Source: Pseudocercospora fijiensis CIRAD86
Taxonomy: Eukaryota; Ascomycota; Dothideomycetes; Mycosphaerellales; Mycosphaerellaceae
NCBI RefSeq assembly: GCF_000340215.1
Contig: NW_006921534.1
Location: 3,301,198-3,365,197, forward strand
Length of the DNA stretch: 64,000 nt
Direction: 5' to 3'
The translations under genes were made by a program, and so were the position numbers. Position 1 is the stretch's first letter. Each line of letters starts with the position of its first letter. Below are positions 12,245 to 22,174 of the stretch, piece by piece. Under the pieces are notes generated by a model. It ran no database searches, was not told the origin of the DNA, and worked only from the letters and a program-made list of their open reading frames with translations.

Positions 12245-12628
12245 ATGTCTCGCCATCATCCGTACGTCCATCCTTGCGTTTGAGGATTCTGATGTTCAAC
12301 CGCTAACACCGCGTCCAGCGATCTGGTCATGTGCCGCAAGACGGCAGGCATCTCCATCGGCCGTCTCTGCGACAAATGCGACGGCAAATGTCCCGTCTGC
12401 GACTCCTACGTCCGACCAACCACCCTTGTCCGAATCTGCGACGAATGCGCTTTCGGCAACTACCAGAACAAGTGCGTTGTGTGCGGTGGCGAGGGTATAT
12501 CGGACGCCTTCTACTGCTTTGAGTGCACGCGACTAGAGAAGGACCGCGACGGATGTCCCAAGATCATCAATCTGGGCAGTTCGAGGACGGATCTGTTCTA
12601 CCAGAAGAAGAATTTCAGGAATCACTGA
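12245..12628 (+). CDS. RDS3: SF3b complex zinc-finger subunit Rds3/PHF5A
   Basis: A 17 nt first exon (12245-12261, MSRHHP) is joined to 12319-12628 by a 57 bp intron beginning gtacgt, with a branch-like gctaac and a cag acceptor. The 108-residue product matches the family's ~110 residues almost throughout: [17 protein letters not shown], several CxxC pairs ([23 protein letters not shown]) and the conserved DRDGCPK. PHF5/Rds3 is a compact zinc-knot protein in the SF3b part of U2 snRNP and helps recognise the intron branch point in the nucleus. Without the tiny first exon the protein would start at an internal Met and lose the conserved N-terminus, so the intron is well supported. Confidence 0.95.
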
Positions 12629-13091
12629 GAGAGGCGGGAAGACATGGGATCGCAGACGTTACGTGCGTGACCAAGTGGCCGCACTGCTGCAGCGCATGCG
12701 CATGGGAGGAAGAAACAGCGAGCGGCGAAATGGCAAGCGCGTCACAAAGTGCCGCAGATACGCGGTCTTCGTCACATATTTGGCGGGAAGTAGTGAAGCT
12801 TGGAGGAATCGTTGAGGAAGGGCGGAGAATAAGGCACTGCTTGCAAAACCACCAGCAGCGCCGCCGCGCCGAAGCGGCAGAGCTTCTACGTCGGACGACA
12901 CGAGATTACCATTCCTGAGTTCTACGGTATAGTAACAAATGCGTTGTACGCTTTTGCTCAATATCTAACTCATCAAATCACAGCCTAACATGTCATCGCG
13001 GAGCGCTTCCAAGACATGAGGTTGCTTTCGGCCCAGAATTTCCCACGAACAACGAAAACGACATCTGCAAAGAATCTCTCCACCCGGTGTA
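12629..13091. other. Convergent intergenic region
   Basis: A 460 bp stretch between the 3' ends of Rds3 (+) and the unknown gene (-). Open frames here overlap and have no homology I recognise. It presumably holds both transcript ends. Confidence 0.4.
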
Positions 13092-13639
13092 TTAGGTGTG
13101 TGTCGCCGACGTGCTCTTGCCCTCTCGCGCCTGCTTTGCTGTCAGCTCGGGTTGCGCTGCGGAATTTGTGTCAAGCGCCACTTACTTGCAGATTGTGCCC
13201 TCAACATCCATCCGATATCTTCCAGAAATATTGTGTATGGCAGCTCAATCTTCTGCAGACCTACTCCCTCTGCTGTAGCTTCGACCCACTGGAACCAATC
13301 TACTCCACCAGTCACAGGCCGACTTGCATGATACACCCGGACCCTTGAACCTTTACCCATCGACAGCATGATAGCTTCGTGTGGTAGCGGAGTGTCGTGG
13401 CCGTCCTGGGCTACGAACAACGCCTGTGTGTCACGCTGCAATGACTTCTGCACATATCTCGCCGCATCGTTGTCTTTATACCCTAGTTCTGGAATGACGG
13501 TCTGCAGTCGCTTGTGTATGAGAGGGACTTGGTGCGGCCGTATTCGATAAGCTCTGAACGGCGGAACCCGAGGGCATTCAAAGCTGCTGATGGATTCGCA
13601 ATGGTTCTTTGGTGTTTCTGGACTTGACGGCGTCGCCAT
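13092..13639 (-). CDS. Hypothetical protein, ~166 aa
   Basis: Not recognised. I start it at an internal Met (13639, MATPSSPETPKNH) rather than an upstream Met at 13702, because the extra 21 residues look like leader. A strong donor gtaagt at 13185 and a branch-like gctgac followed by cag at 13139 suggest a 47 bp intron; splicing gives exons 13639-13186 and 13138-13092 and a charged tail. Without splicing the frame ends at 13142 with 165 residues. The protein is soluble, with a conserved-looking centre (RAYRIRPHQVPLIHKRL) and a second part (VRVYHASRPVTGGVDWFQWVE). No signal peptide or membrane segment is seen. Confidence 0.6.
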
Positions 13640-14662
13640 CGTGGTGGTGGCGGAACGTGTTCTTGCTGTGTAACCTTGCAGATTCGAAAAACGCAGGCAC
13701 AAGCATCGCAGCCAAAGAAGAGTCTAATACACTCGGGAAATCATTCTGATCTTCGTAAGATGGCAGGTCGCGAGGGCAACACGGAGCGAAATTTCCCGGA
13801 GTCTTTGAGACTACCGCTGTCGTTCTCTAAGCACAACGGTCAAAGCTTCCAAGATATCAAATCCCGACACTATACAAAACCACAACAAGACACGGCATCT
13901 TCGCACATAAGAGTGAGACTGCCATTTCTTTTTGATGCAAATTGACCATGTCTCTACTGCTGGCCTCAGACTCGTAAAATTCCTTTCCTCGTCATCCACG
14001 TTCTCTGCCAGCCGGCAACACTCACGGCAGCTTCTCCACCAGGAAGTACGCATTCGATGGACTGCCGGACTCTCGATCGTTCGCTTGTATTCTCCATCAC
14101 CGTCCACGAACAGGGTTTGCGCGACGGACGAACGCACACATGGTAGCCCTATGTCTGTTCAGCAAACAGCCTTGTGGATTCATCTCTCGGCCGCTCCTAC
14201 GCCAAAGTCTGTCTTCTCGTGCCCGCCCAGGACTCTTTATAGTGCTACCGCTTCGATACCAGGCAGCTGCTTCCTTCTGGAACTCCCCGGAGCAGTTAAT
14301 GCCACTAATTTCCCCCAGCATGTCCTACAACCAGACCTTTGCTTCTTCATTCTGCAGGCATCGGACTGGGCTTTTGGGCAGCGTCCTGCTCATTCTGAAA
14401 AGTTCTTGCGATGCAACGCGAGCTCCCTGTCTTTCTGCACAGCGTCCACCTCAAGCTGAGCAATCCTTACATGCAATGCAGCTCATGCTTCTCATGCATT
14501 GTTCGGCCGGTTAAGCTCAGCATGGACTCGACTTCTCGGATAGTGTTCCAGATCTGGATGGCATTCGAAGGGCCTCACTCCGTCTCTGGCATTTCCGCAG
14601 GTACCAGCTACAGATGAAGGGGACAAGTCGGCAAGCGTATCGAACGTCCGTCCGCCATGAGT
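13640..14662. other. Intergenic region with possible decayed coding on the minus strand
   Basis: No intact gene is supported. On the minus strand between about 14620 and 13811, protein-like pieces appear in different frames: a charged, coiled-coil-like stretch (QLEVDAVQKDRELALH) and a later frame with FVDGDGEYKRTIES. They are separated by stops and frame changes that I could not resolve with plausible introns. It may be a broken gene or chance. The plus-strand frames here look like shadows. Confidence 0.3.
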
Positions 14663-16108
14663 CTAGATCATGCCCACAGGCAGACCATCTTGCTTGTAGA
14701 CTTTGCCGTCCTTCATCACAAACTCGACATTTCTGAGGGCTTCAGCATCGACTCTGACATCTCCACCAAGTGCTACAATATCTGCCGCACAGCCCTCCTC
14801 GATCCAGCCGAATCTCCTGCCACACCAATCCCCACCGCATGCCTCCCACCCATGTAGAGTCGCAGCAGTCAAGACCTCCTCTAGTGGTATTCCGGCTTGG
14901 AGCATCAACTCCAGCTCTCTAACGTTTTCTCCATGTGCGAATGCGCCAGTGTCACCACCGGCGGCAAGCTTGATGCCTGCGTCGAAAGCATGCTTAGTCT
15001 GCGCCAGAATTTCCTTCATTGGAAAGTACAATTCGAAGACGGAAAGTGTTGGGACAAAGATCACATCGTTCTTGAGCATACTCTCGGCCACATCTGTTCC
15101 TTCCCAAGACTCGGATCCGTGCTCGATGCTAGTCACACCAGCTTTCGCAGCCATGGCAACAGCCTCCGCAGCTTGAGCATGCGCAGCCACTGGGGCTCTC
15201 GAGCTTTTCGCCTCGCGTACGATCTCGTTCATTTCTTCTTGATTAAAGAGCGGCAGATTTGGGCTTCTCTCGTTGATCAGGCCTTTCTGTGGAGGAGGAT
15301 GTATGATACCTGGACAGCCTGGCCAAGCATTTTCGGGGAACCTCAGAGCGCGTTTTCGATAGTCGGCATAGAACTTGATCACATCAGCTCCAGCACCGAT
15401 TCTTCGTCTTACTCCAGCTCGGACACCAGAAACACCGTCGCACGGGTCGGAGATCCTTGGCACTTCAACGCCATTGATGCGAGACTCGATGCGCAACTCG
15501 TATCCGCCACTACCTGCTAATGCTTCCGTAGCACAGAAGATACGCGGCCCAGGAATGATGCCACGATTGATCGCGTTACGAACATGTACATCCGCGTCAC
15601 CAGCAGACTCTGTTCCGAGATCGCGATAGGTAGTGTAGGCAGCAAGAAGAGCGGCACGGCAGTGGTTGGTAGCTCGAATCGTGCGTTCTATAATGCTCTC
15701 ATCCCGCATCTGATTCAATGATGGCGTTTCTTCGTAGGGATGCAAGAATATATGAGTATGAGCATCGACAAGCCCGGGAAGGACACATCGACCTCTCAGG
15801 TCGATATACGGTTCGTCGAAATCTTTGAGAGAAGCACCTCGTCTTTTGTACACCTTGGTAATGAGGCAAGACTCAGGATCTACAACGAGTGACATATCCG
15901 TGACAAAAGTCTTCTTCTTGGAGTCGAACAGGCAATCAGTGTGGATCGTGCACGTCTTGTCCATCGTGCGCTTCGTCACCATCGTGCGCTTCGTCACCAT
16001 CGTGCGCTTCGTCACCATCGTGCGCTTCGTCACCATCGTGCGCGTGCCGGAGCCTGTTGATAAACTCGAAAGAATACCAATTCCAGGGTATGGCGGTCGA
16101 GGTGACAT
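14663..16108 (-). CDS. Amidohydrolase family protein (imidazolonepropionase/Xaa-Pro-like)
   Basis: A single uninterrupted frame of 481 residues. After the N-terminus it shows RGRCVLPGLVDAHTHIFLHP, the metal-binding HxH motif of the amidohydrolase TIM barrel, then GADVIKFYAD (candidate metal-ligating Lys), VAAHAQ, SIEHGSE and GGDTGAFAHG, all in the expected order, and a C-terminal GCAADIVAL strand typical of the beta-sandwich part. The family hydrolyses C-N bonds in small molecules; the substrate is unknown. The N-terminus contains four copies of MVTKRT encoded by an 18 bp repeat, each starting with ATG, so initiation may occur at 16108, at any repeat, or at 15964 (MDKTC). It lies about 130 bp upstream, in the minus-strand sense downstream, of Tah18. 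Confidence 0.85.
   Translation of the reverse strand: MSPRPPYPGIGILSSLSTGSGTRTMVTKRTMVTKRTMVTKRTMVTKRTMDKTCTIHTDCLFDSKKKTFVTDMSLVVDPESCLITKVYKRRGASLKDFDEPYIDLRGRCVLPGLVDAHTHIFLHPYEETPSLNQMRDESIIERTIRATNHCRAALLAAYTTYRDLGTESAGDADVHVRNAINRGIIPGPRIFCATEALAGSGGYELRIESRINGVEVPRISDPCDGVSGVRAGVRRRIGAGADVIKFYADYRKRALRFPENAWPGCPGIIHPPPQKGLINERSPNLPLFNQEEMNEIVREAKSSRAPVAAHAQAAEAVAMAAKAGVTSIEHGSESWEGTDVAESMLKNDVIFVPTLSVFELYFPMKEILAQTKHAFDAGIKLAAGGDTGAFAHGENVRELELMLQAGIPLEEVLTAATLHGWEACGGDWCGRRFGWIEEGCAADIVALGGDVRVDAEALRNVEFVMKDGKVYKQDGLPVGMI
15965..16036 (-). repeat. Four perfect 18 bp tandem repeats in the amidohydrolase N-terminus
   Basis: On the + strand the unit catcgtgcgcttcgtcac repeats four times without change and is followed by a partial unit. 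On the coding strand each unit is in frame and encodes MVTKRT, supplying an extra in-frame start codon per copy. Perfect identity suggests recent expansion. Confidence 0.9.
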
Positions 16109-16238
16109 TCACCGAGTCTAGTCCTCTTGTAGCTTCGACATAAGCTTTCTGCAGATAACTCCGCAGGTCACATGCACCTGCCCGATTCGTTGCCGTTGTT
16201 GTTGGCTACACCAGTTATAAAAAACTTCTCGGGCATCA

Positions 16239-18287
16239 TTACCATGTCTCTTGTTTGTATCTTCCGCTCTTCTCCATTGTCTCAAGAAGTTTCTCGGCCT
16301 CTGCCAAGTCGAGCTTTTGATGTTCTACGAAGGCATCCAATAGTGCCTGTCTTACGCCTTTGGGCATATTTCCCGAGGATCCACAGACATACACTTTGCC
16401 ATTGCGCGTAGCCAGTGCCTCACATACTTCTGATCCGCGTGCACGAATTTGGTCCTGGACGTACTGTCTTGGCTTGTCACTGTCCCTCGAGAATGCCGTG
16501 TAATGGCGTAGCTTCGCCATGCTCGCGAATTGTTCCCACTCTTCGCGGAAGAAGTAGTCGGCTTTCTCATTTCGACAGCCGAAGAAAAGGATGTCGCCAT
16601 CGAGTGCATGCTCTGAGGACTTAATGGGATTCTTGTCTGCCCACATGCATCGCTCGTGAATCATTGATCGCATTGGAGCAAGCCCCGTTCCAGGTCCGAT
16701 TAGTACGACCGGATGTGCAAGCTCGTTAGGCTGGACATCCAGATAGCCCTCCTGGATCTGAACGTTGATCTGCTGCTGGTTCTGGAGCGTCGAAACGTAC
16801 CTGGTACAGACACCATATCTCTTGCGCCATTTGATGATCGGACTCGGCGGATTGACAATGGCGATGAGAAGCTGAACCCTGGTGTTTCCTTCTCCATCCA
16901 TCTTCAATCTACCACCACTAGCAATGCTGAACTGTCTGCCGCGCATCAAGGGCAAAGTTGACAACGCGTATTGCCATGGTATTCTAATAGTTGCAAAATC
17001 CATCATGACCTCAACAATGGTCCGCTTCGGTCGCGTGGTGTAGTCCCATAGTTCGTCGATCAGTTCGGGGTTTGCCAGCTCGAGAAGTCGTTCTTTCTGG
17101 TACTCTTCGTCTTCGTTGCTGCTGCCAGCAAAGTGTGCCAGTGCGGCGAAGAAGGACCTCCGCGGGATGGACATGATATCGAGGACGTTTTCTAGAAGCC
17201 AGCGCAATGTGAGATGGACACGGGTCAAATCGAGGTGCCGTAATGGTGATGGCGTTGACAGCTCAGAAGCTGATACCACTTGATCTGTAGTCAGTGAGAG
17301 AGGCTGATCTGCAACATCTCGCCATTTCATGAGCTCGATGAAAGATTGAACGTCCTCAGGAAAGTTCTTGGGATATATTACCGCGACGGCTCCAGGGCCA
17401 TATGCAACCCTTTCTTTGATTCGAAGGTCCAGTAGCCTTACATCTTGAAAATGGTTCGTGGCAGTGACACGATCATTGTGCTCTATGGTAGCAAGAGTGG
17501 ATCCCTTGACTGGCAATGGGTCGACGGAGGGAGTCTTCTCGTCCGAGAGCTCACCGGCAGGCCAAGCCCCGTCATTCGAAGCAGAAGCATGGAAAGCATC
17601 CTTCAGCTCCAGCTTCCATTTCGGCTCGACGAACTCGTGCTCCGGGATGGGGTGCAGACCGTCTGGCAAGGGGAAGATGTCCAATAGCTGCTTCTTGAGC
17701 TGGACGATCCACTCTCGAAAGCCGGCACTATGACCTTCAGGATGCTGTTCGTTGCCCTCGCCGCGCTCGCAGACACTCTGGGCTCCAAGTTGCACAAGCC
17801 GGCCATGCAACAAGCGGTGCGCAACGTTGTATTGAGCATACGAGCTGTCGCCCAGGCCAAATGACGAGAAGCGCAGCTTGCGCAAGACTCCGGGCTTCAA
17901 GGCACTGCTGAGCAGTTTCCTCCAAAAGGCGCGAGCATTCTGCGGGAGCTCACCTTGGCCAGTGGTGGAGATGGCGAAAAGTACCACCGTCGGCTTCACG
18001 AGATCTCTAAGCTGCACAGAATCGAGGTCAAGCACGGTAGTATCGAAGCGGAGGCGTTCAGTCATGCGGCCAATTTCCTCCGCCACGTCTTGAGCATTGC
18101 CGGTCTCTGAGCCGTACAAGACCAAAGCGTTGCGGCGTGGGAGTCTGTCGTGCAGGTCAGCGTCGACCAAGATGCATTGTCGTGAAGGCGTGCGAACTCG
18201 GCTACGCAAGCACAGCACGGAGGCTTCGGCATACCGATCTTGAAGCTGGTGACTCTGCCTTCCATTTGGCAGCTTGGAGCCTGCCAT
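16239..18287 (-). CDS. TAH18: NADPH-dependent diflavin oxidoreductase Tah18 (Fe-S assembly)
   Basis: The frame begins with a flavodoxin domain (LVLYGSETGNAQDVAEE), includes STTGQGELPQNARAFW and SFGLGDSSYAQ, then a FAD-binding region with RQFSIASG, and an NADPH-binding part with GPGTGLAPMRS, FFGCRN and VYVCGSSGNMPKGVR, ending in Trp. This is the Tah18/NDOR1 architecture; the family passes NADPH electrons to Dre2 in cytosolic Fe-S protein assembly. The open frame is 682 codons from 18287. A 90 bp intron (gtatgc at 18234 to cag at 18145) can be removed in frame, giving exons 18287-18235 and 18144-16239 and 652 residues, nearer the yeast protein (~620). The spliced form joins QLQD to RLPRRNALVLYG and is preferred. 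Confidence 0.92.
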   Translation of the reverse strand: MAGSKLPNGRQSHQLQDRYAEASVLCLRSRVRTPSRQCILVDADLHDRLPRRNALVLYGSETGNAQDVAEEIGRMTERLRFDTTVLDLDSVQLRDLVKPTVVLFAISTTGQGELPQNARAFWRKLLSSALKPGVLRKLRFSSFGLGDSSYAQYNVAHRLLHGRLVQLGAQSVCERGEGNEQHPEGHSAGFREWIVQLKKQLLDIFPLPDGLHPIPEHEFVEPKWKLELKDAFHASASNDGAWPAGELSDEKTPSVDPLPVKGSTLATIEHNDRVTATNHFQDVRLLDLRIKERVAYGPGAVAVIYPKNFPEDVQSFIELMKWRDVADQPLSLTTDQVVSASELSTPSPLRHLDLTRVHLTLRWLLENVLDIMSIPRRSFFAALAHFAGSSNEDEEYQKERLLELANPELIDELWDYTTRPKRTIVEVMMDFATIRIPWQYALSTLPLMRGRQFSIASGGRLKMDGEGNTRVQLLIAIVNPPSPIIKWRKRYGVCTRYVSTLQNQQQINVQIQEGYLDVQPNELAHPVVLIGPGTGLAPMRSMIHERCMWADKNPIKSSEHALDGDILFFGCRNEKADYFFREEWEQFASMAKLRHYTAFSRDSDKPRQYVQDQIRARGSEVCEALATRNGKVYVCGSSGNMPKGVRQALLDAFVEHQKLDLAEAEKLLETMEKSGRYKQETW

Positions 18288-18931
18288 CGCCTCACACGCC
18301 CTTTCCAGAGATGATGTACGCCTGGCAGGTGCACATCAACAGCACAGAAGACACCGCGCAGCGTAGTCCGCAGGTCTTCGCCTCCCAGCCTGACAGCACT
18401 GCACTGCATGTGACAGTGCTGAATCATGTACGCACGAAATTTATTAATCTCGGAGCTGTTCACTCTCCTGCGAGAGATGGAGTGCTCATTCGTGATTGGC
18501 TGCGCATGCCTCTGGCTGGACGCGATTTCCTTGCCAAGCTCCGTCAGACCCTGGCTGCCAGAATTGTGATCTCTCCTTTCTCGCCAGCTTCGCTTCTTGC
18601 TCTTTTCCATCGTCAAGTCAACAACCCATCAACACTACTCACCACCAAAAACTCCCGGATCTTGCCCTCTAAGCTAGGCAACCAACTCTCCGTAAGTGAA
18701 GTCCGCCCTCTGCTTGCAACGCCGATGCGACAGCCACACGCGCATCTGCTGCGCTGCTGGGTCGTGTGACGCTGCGTTTGGTGAAATGGCTGACATGTGC
18801 TTTGGCTGCAGCTCGACAATCTGTTTTCCACAGCTCGACGAGTGTTCACGAAGTACTTCAGTCACCGAAGTACAGTCCTCATTCAACGCCACATCTAATA
18901 CACTTCGTGCAAATCAAACACCGCCAATACA
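18288..18931. promoter_or_regulatory. Divergent promoter region, Tah18 and RRM protein
   Basis: Tah18 starts at 18287 on the minus strand and the RRM gene at 18932 on the plus strand, so these 644 bp must carry both promoters. Open frames within it are antisense or short. No specific operator was recognised. Confidence 0.5.
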
Positions 18932-20190
18932 ATGTCTGTCGACGCTGCCACTACCCAAATGGCAAACACCACCCTCAACGAGCCAAGCGCCAGTGCTGAA
19001 GGCGCCAACGTCGGCCAAGGCGGCGACAAGCCCATCAACGCTTCGCAGAACGAGGCCGTCATCGCCAGCGCCGCTGAGGGTCGGAGACTTTACATTGGAA
19101 ACCTCGCGTATGCGACCACCGAGGGAGAGTTGAAGGAGTTCTTCAAGGACTACCTTGTGTACGTTTACGCCTGCCATCAAGAACACCAGTAAGAGGATAT
19201 GCAGCTGACATGAGATGGTAGCGAAACCACATCTATCCCAACCAACCCACGCACTACTCGCCCAGTTGGCTACGCCTTCGTTGACGTATCCACGCCTTCC
19301 GAGGCCGAGCGTGCTATTAACGACTTGAACGGGAAGACCATCCTCGACCGCAAGGTCTCCGTTCAGCTCGCCCGCAAGCCTGAACCAGCCGCCGAGAAGG
19401 CTTCTCCAGCTGCAGAGAACGCAGAGGGCGGCGATGGTCAGCAGCGCCGCCGCAATTCTACCCGAGGCCGTGGCCGCGGACGTGGACGTGCTGGTCGCGC
19501 CGCTCGCGGTGGCCGCGGTGGCAAGCGTGAGACCAACGGAGAGGCTGGTGCTGAGGAGGCTACCATCAATGGGGCTCCAACCAACGTCCCAGGCCAGGTC
19601 AATCCTCTCACATCCACCACCAACGAGGCTCTCAGCGCTCAGCCAGGTGAGGCTGGAAGCATCACATTAGACCCAAGCAAGGACGGAAAGAACAATGCAA
19701 CCCGCCCACGCAAGCAGCGAGGTCCACCAGAGGACGGTGTCCCGAGCAAGACGAAGATCATGGTCGCCAATTTGCCATACGATCTTCGTGAGGAGAAGGT
19801 GCGTTTCGACTATTACTCGTAATTGTGATGACCTGCTAATACATGCTCCAGCTGCTCGAGATCTTCGCCGACTACTCGCCGACTTCCGCCAAGATTGCGC
19901 TTCGACCGATTCCTAAGTTCATGGTCCGCAAGCTCCAAGCCCGCAACGAGCCACGCAAGGGCCGCGGCTTCGGCTTCGTTACACTCGCTAGTGAAGAGCT
20001 GCAACAGAAGGCGTGCAGCGACATGAACGGCAAGGAGATCGAGGGTCGCGAGATCGCCGTTAAGGTCGCGATTGATAGTCCAGGAAAGGAGGACGAGGAT
20101 CCAAATGCCCCAATCGAGGGTGAGGCCGAAACCGATGCTCACCCTTCGACCGCCGAGGGCTCTGCCAACGTGAACACTGCCACCGCATAA
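18932..20190 (+). CDS. RNA-binding protein with two RRM domains and an RGG-type linker
   Basis: Exons 18932-19158, 19222-19798 and 19852-20190 encode 380 residues. RRM1 has RNP2 LYIGNLAYAT and, after the first intron, RNP1 VGYAFVDV; splicing restores the domain. A linker contains a dense Arg/Gly block (RGRGRGRGRAGRAARGGRGG) followed by an unstructured region. RRM2 has RNP2 IMVANLPYDLREE, interrupted by the second intron, and RNP1 GRGFGFVT. The RGG block and double RRM suggest a protein of mRNA handling in cytoplasm or nucleus. I cannot name the ortholog. Both introns have good gt...ag ends, and the second contains a ctaat-like branch site. Confidence 0.9.
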
Positions 20191-20656
20191 GTAATCTGTC
20201 CTCGACATTACCCCCATGCCATCCGGCTCTTCACTCTACTCTCCGATTACAAAGGCAGCCAATTGGCTTATCTGGCATGGGCAAAGGCGTGCAGCATTCA
20301 GAATGATCGGGTTGCGTTGCGGTACTGAGTGGTAGGCAAGTACAAACCAATGAGAACATATATCTCGAGTTGCATTGTGCGTTACCATTCAACAAACTGT
20401 ATTCGATGTAGTTTACGTAGATCCAAAAGAATTGATGAGAATCGGGCAATTTCAGACTTGAATTCCTTCTCAAGCAGTGTCAGTGTCAGCGTTGTGTCTT
20501 GTGCCTTGGTTCCATCACGGCCTGGCTTCCTCGGCTCAGTGAGCGCTTGAGCCGCGATCCGAAATCGCAAACGCACCAATGTCTGCAATAGAGGTGCTTC
20601 TGCCCACCTCTGTTCGCTTGACAAGCATTGGACATCTTATTCTTCAATTGCTCAGG
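20191..20656. other. Intergenic region between RRM gene and ETF-beta
   Basis: A 466 bp stretch with only short frames. It holds the 3' end of the RRM gene and the ETF-beta promoter. Confidence 0.4.
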
Positions 20657-21479
20657 ATGTCGTCGAAGCTCAGGATATTGGTGCCCGTGAAAAGGGTCAT
20701 TGACTATGCGGTAAGCCTTCTCATTACTGGCGTTGCAGCTTGGACAATGGACTGAGAATGGGACAATTCAGGTCAAACCGCGCGTCAACAAAGCGCAGAC
20801 GGGCGTGGAGACGAACGTCAAGCACAGCATGAACCCATTTGATGAATTGTCAGTGGAAGAGGCTGTGCGATTGAGAGAGAAAAAGAAGGATGTTGAAGAC
20901 ATTCTGGTCTTCTCCGCAGGACCCGCAAAGAGTCAAGACATCCTTCGTACTGCCATGGCAATGGGCGCCGACCGGGGCATACACGTGGTAGAAGAGAAGA
21001 CTGAGCTTGAGCCGTTGGGTGTCGCGAAGCTATTGAAAAAGGTCGTTGAGGATGAGAAGAGGAATCTTGTCATCTTAGGCAAACAGAGCATTGACGACGA
21101 TGCCAACCAGACGGGGCAAATGCTTGCCGGCCTACTGAACTGGCCTCAGGCGACACAGGCGAGCAAGATTGAGATCGAAGGCGAAAGTGTCACAGTCACA
21201 AAAGAGGTGGATGGTGGTGTGGAAACAGTCAAGGCCAAGCTGCCGATGATCATCACAACAGATCTGAGATTGAACGAGCCGAGATACGCAAGTTTGCCTA
21301 ACATAATGAAGGCCAAGAAGAAACCGCTAGAGAAGAAGAGCTTGGCAGACTATGGAGTTGATACTGCGAAGAGGCTGAAGACGATTAAGGTTGCGGAGCC
21401 ACCGGCGAGGCAGGGTGGTGGAAAGGTCGAGGATGTGGACGGCATGATCTCAAAGCTCAAGGAATTGGGCGCCCTCTAG
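20657..21479 (+). CDS. ETFB: Electron transfer flavoprotein subunit beta
   Basis: Exon 1 (20657-20710, MSSKLRILVPVKRVIDYA) and exon 2 (20772-21479) are joined by a 61 bp intron (gtaagc...ttcag). The 253-residue product is the normal size for ETF-beta. It shows the family's N-terminal VPVKRVIDY, KHSMNPFDE, the nucleotide-contacting stretch GKQSIDDDANQTGQ followed by LAGLLNWPQAT, and LRLNEPRYASLPNIMKAKKK, the ETF-beta signature. It works with ETF-alpha in the mitochondrial matrix, taking electrons from acyl-CoA dehydrogenases to ETF-ubiquinone oxidoreductase. No cleavable presequence is obvious, as usual for ETF-beta. Confidence 0.96.
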
Positions 21480-22174
21480 ACGCGGAATGCGAGCCATAGA
21501 GCATGTGAAGGGAAGGTTTGTATATACCAGAAGAGTTGCGCACAGAATGCGCCTTCGAAGCCACTCGTGATCAAAGTGGGTCGAGCTTGCCTGAGGGTGC
21601 AGTGCCTAGCAGAAGGCAACCAGCAGCGCCTGAGGCTCGTCGACCTCAACTCTTGACTCACTCATCTTTCTCCTCACTTGCAGAATCGCAGCCGCAGCCG
21701 CTGACAGACCCTCATTTTATTGCTTTGCGTGTTCCAATACTGACTGGCGACAAGCAACCAACCTTGTCGCCGCAAAGCCACAGACCGAACCGAACAGGAA
21801 GTCACGCCACGCCACTCCCTTCAGCCTTACAGGAGCAGGCGGCCTGGGTAAGTCTTCTCGCTTGAAAGCATCACATCTGTACTGCTAATACGATCTAGCA
21901 GTGCGCGGAGTAGTTGCCAGCGGGTAACGGCGCTGCATCCGCGAAGCTACCACTTTCACATGCGCCGACGCTAAGATCCCTGCAGCCGCTGCCGCACGCA
22001 GTTAGCTTTCAAGCTTTAGACTCGCATCGCACAAAATCATTTGAACTCATACACCGACAACTTGCGCGCCAGCGCACCACTCATGTGTCTGTGACGCTCA
22101 GATACATGCTCCCAGCAAGACGTTATATCTTACGAAATTGGAATTTCTTGACAAGACGTTGGAGAAGACGCAAG
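21480..22174 (+). promoter_or_regulatory. Upstream and leader of the RING gene with a probable leader intron
   Basis: The coding frame is open far upstream of 22175, but that part reads as unstructured leader. At 21848 a good donor (gtaagt) is followed by tgctaat and an acceptor at 21898 (or 21901), which looks like a ~51 bp intron in the 5' untranslated region. A pyrimidine/CA-rich stretch precedes it. Confidence 0.45.

Noticed and set aside
13932..14459. 175-codon plus-strand frame
   Set aside because: Composition is irregular, no domain or start context; region looks like decayed minus-strand coding or chance.
14897..15520. 207-codon plus-strand frame
   Set aside because: Lies entirely antisense to the well-supported amidohydrolase.
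21914..22174. 87-codon N-terminal extension of the RING protein
   Set aside because: Low-complexity leader following a probable leader intron; the start at 22175 has a better context and begins the ordered part.
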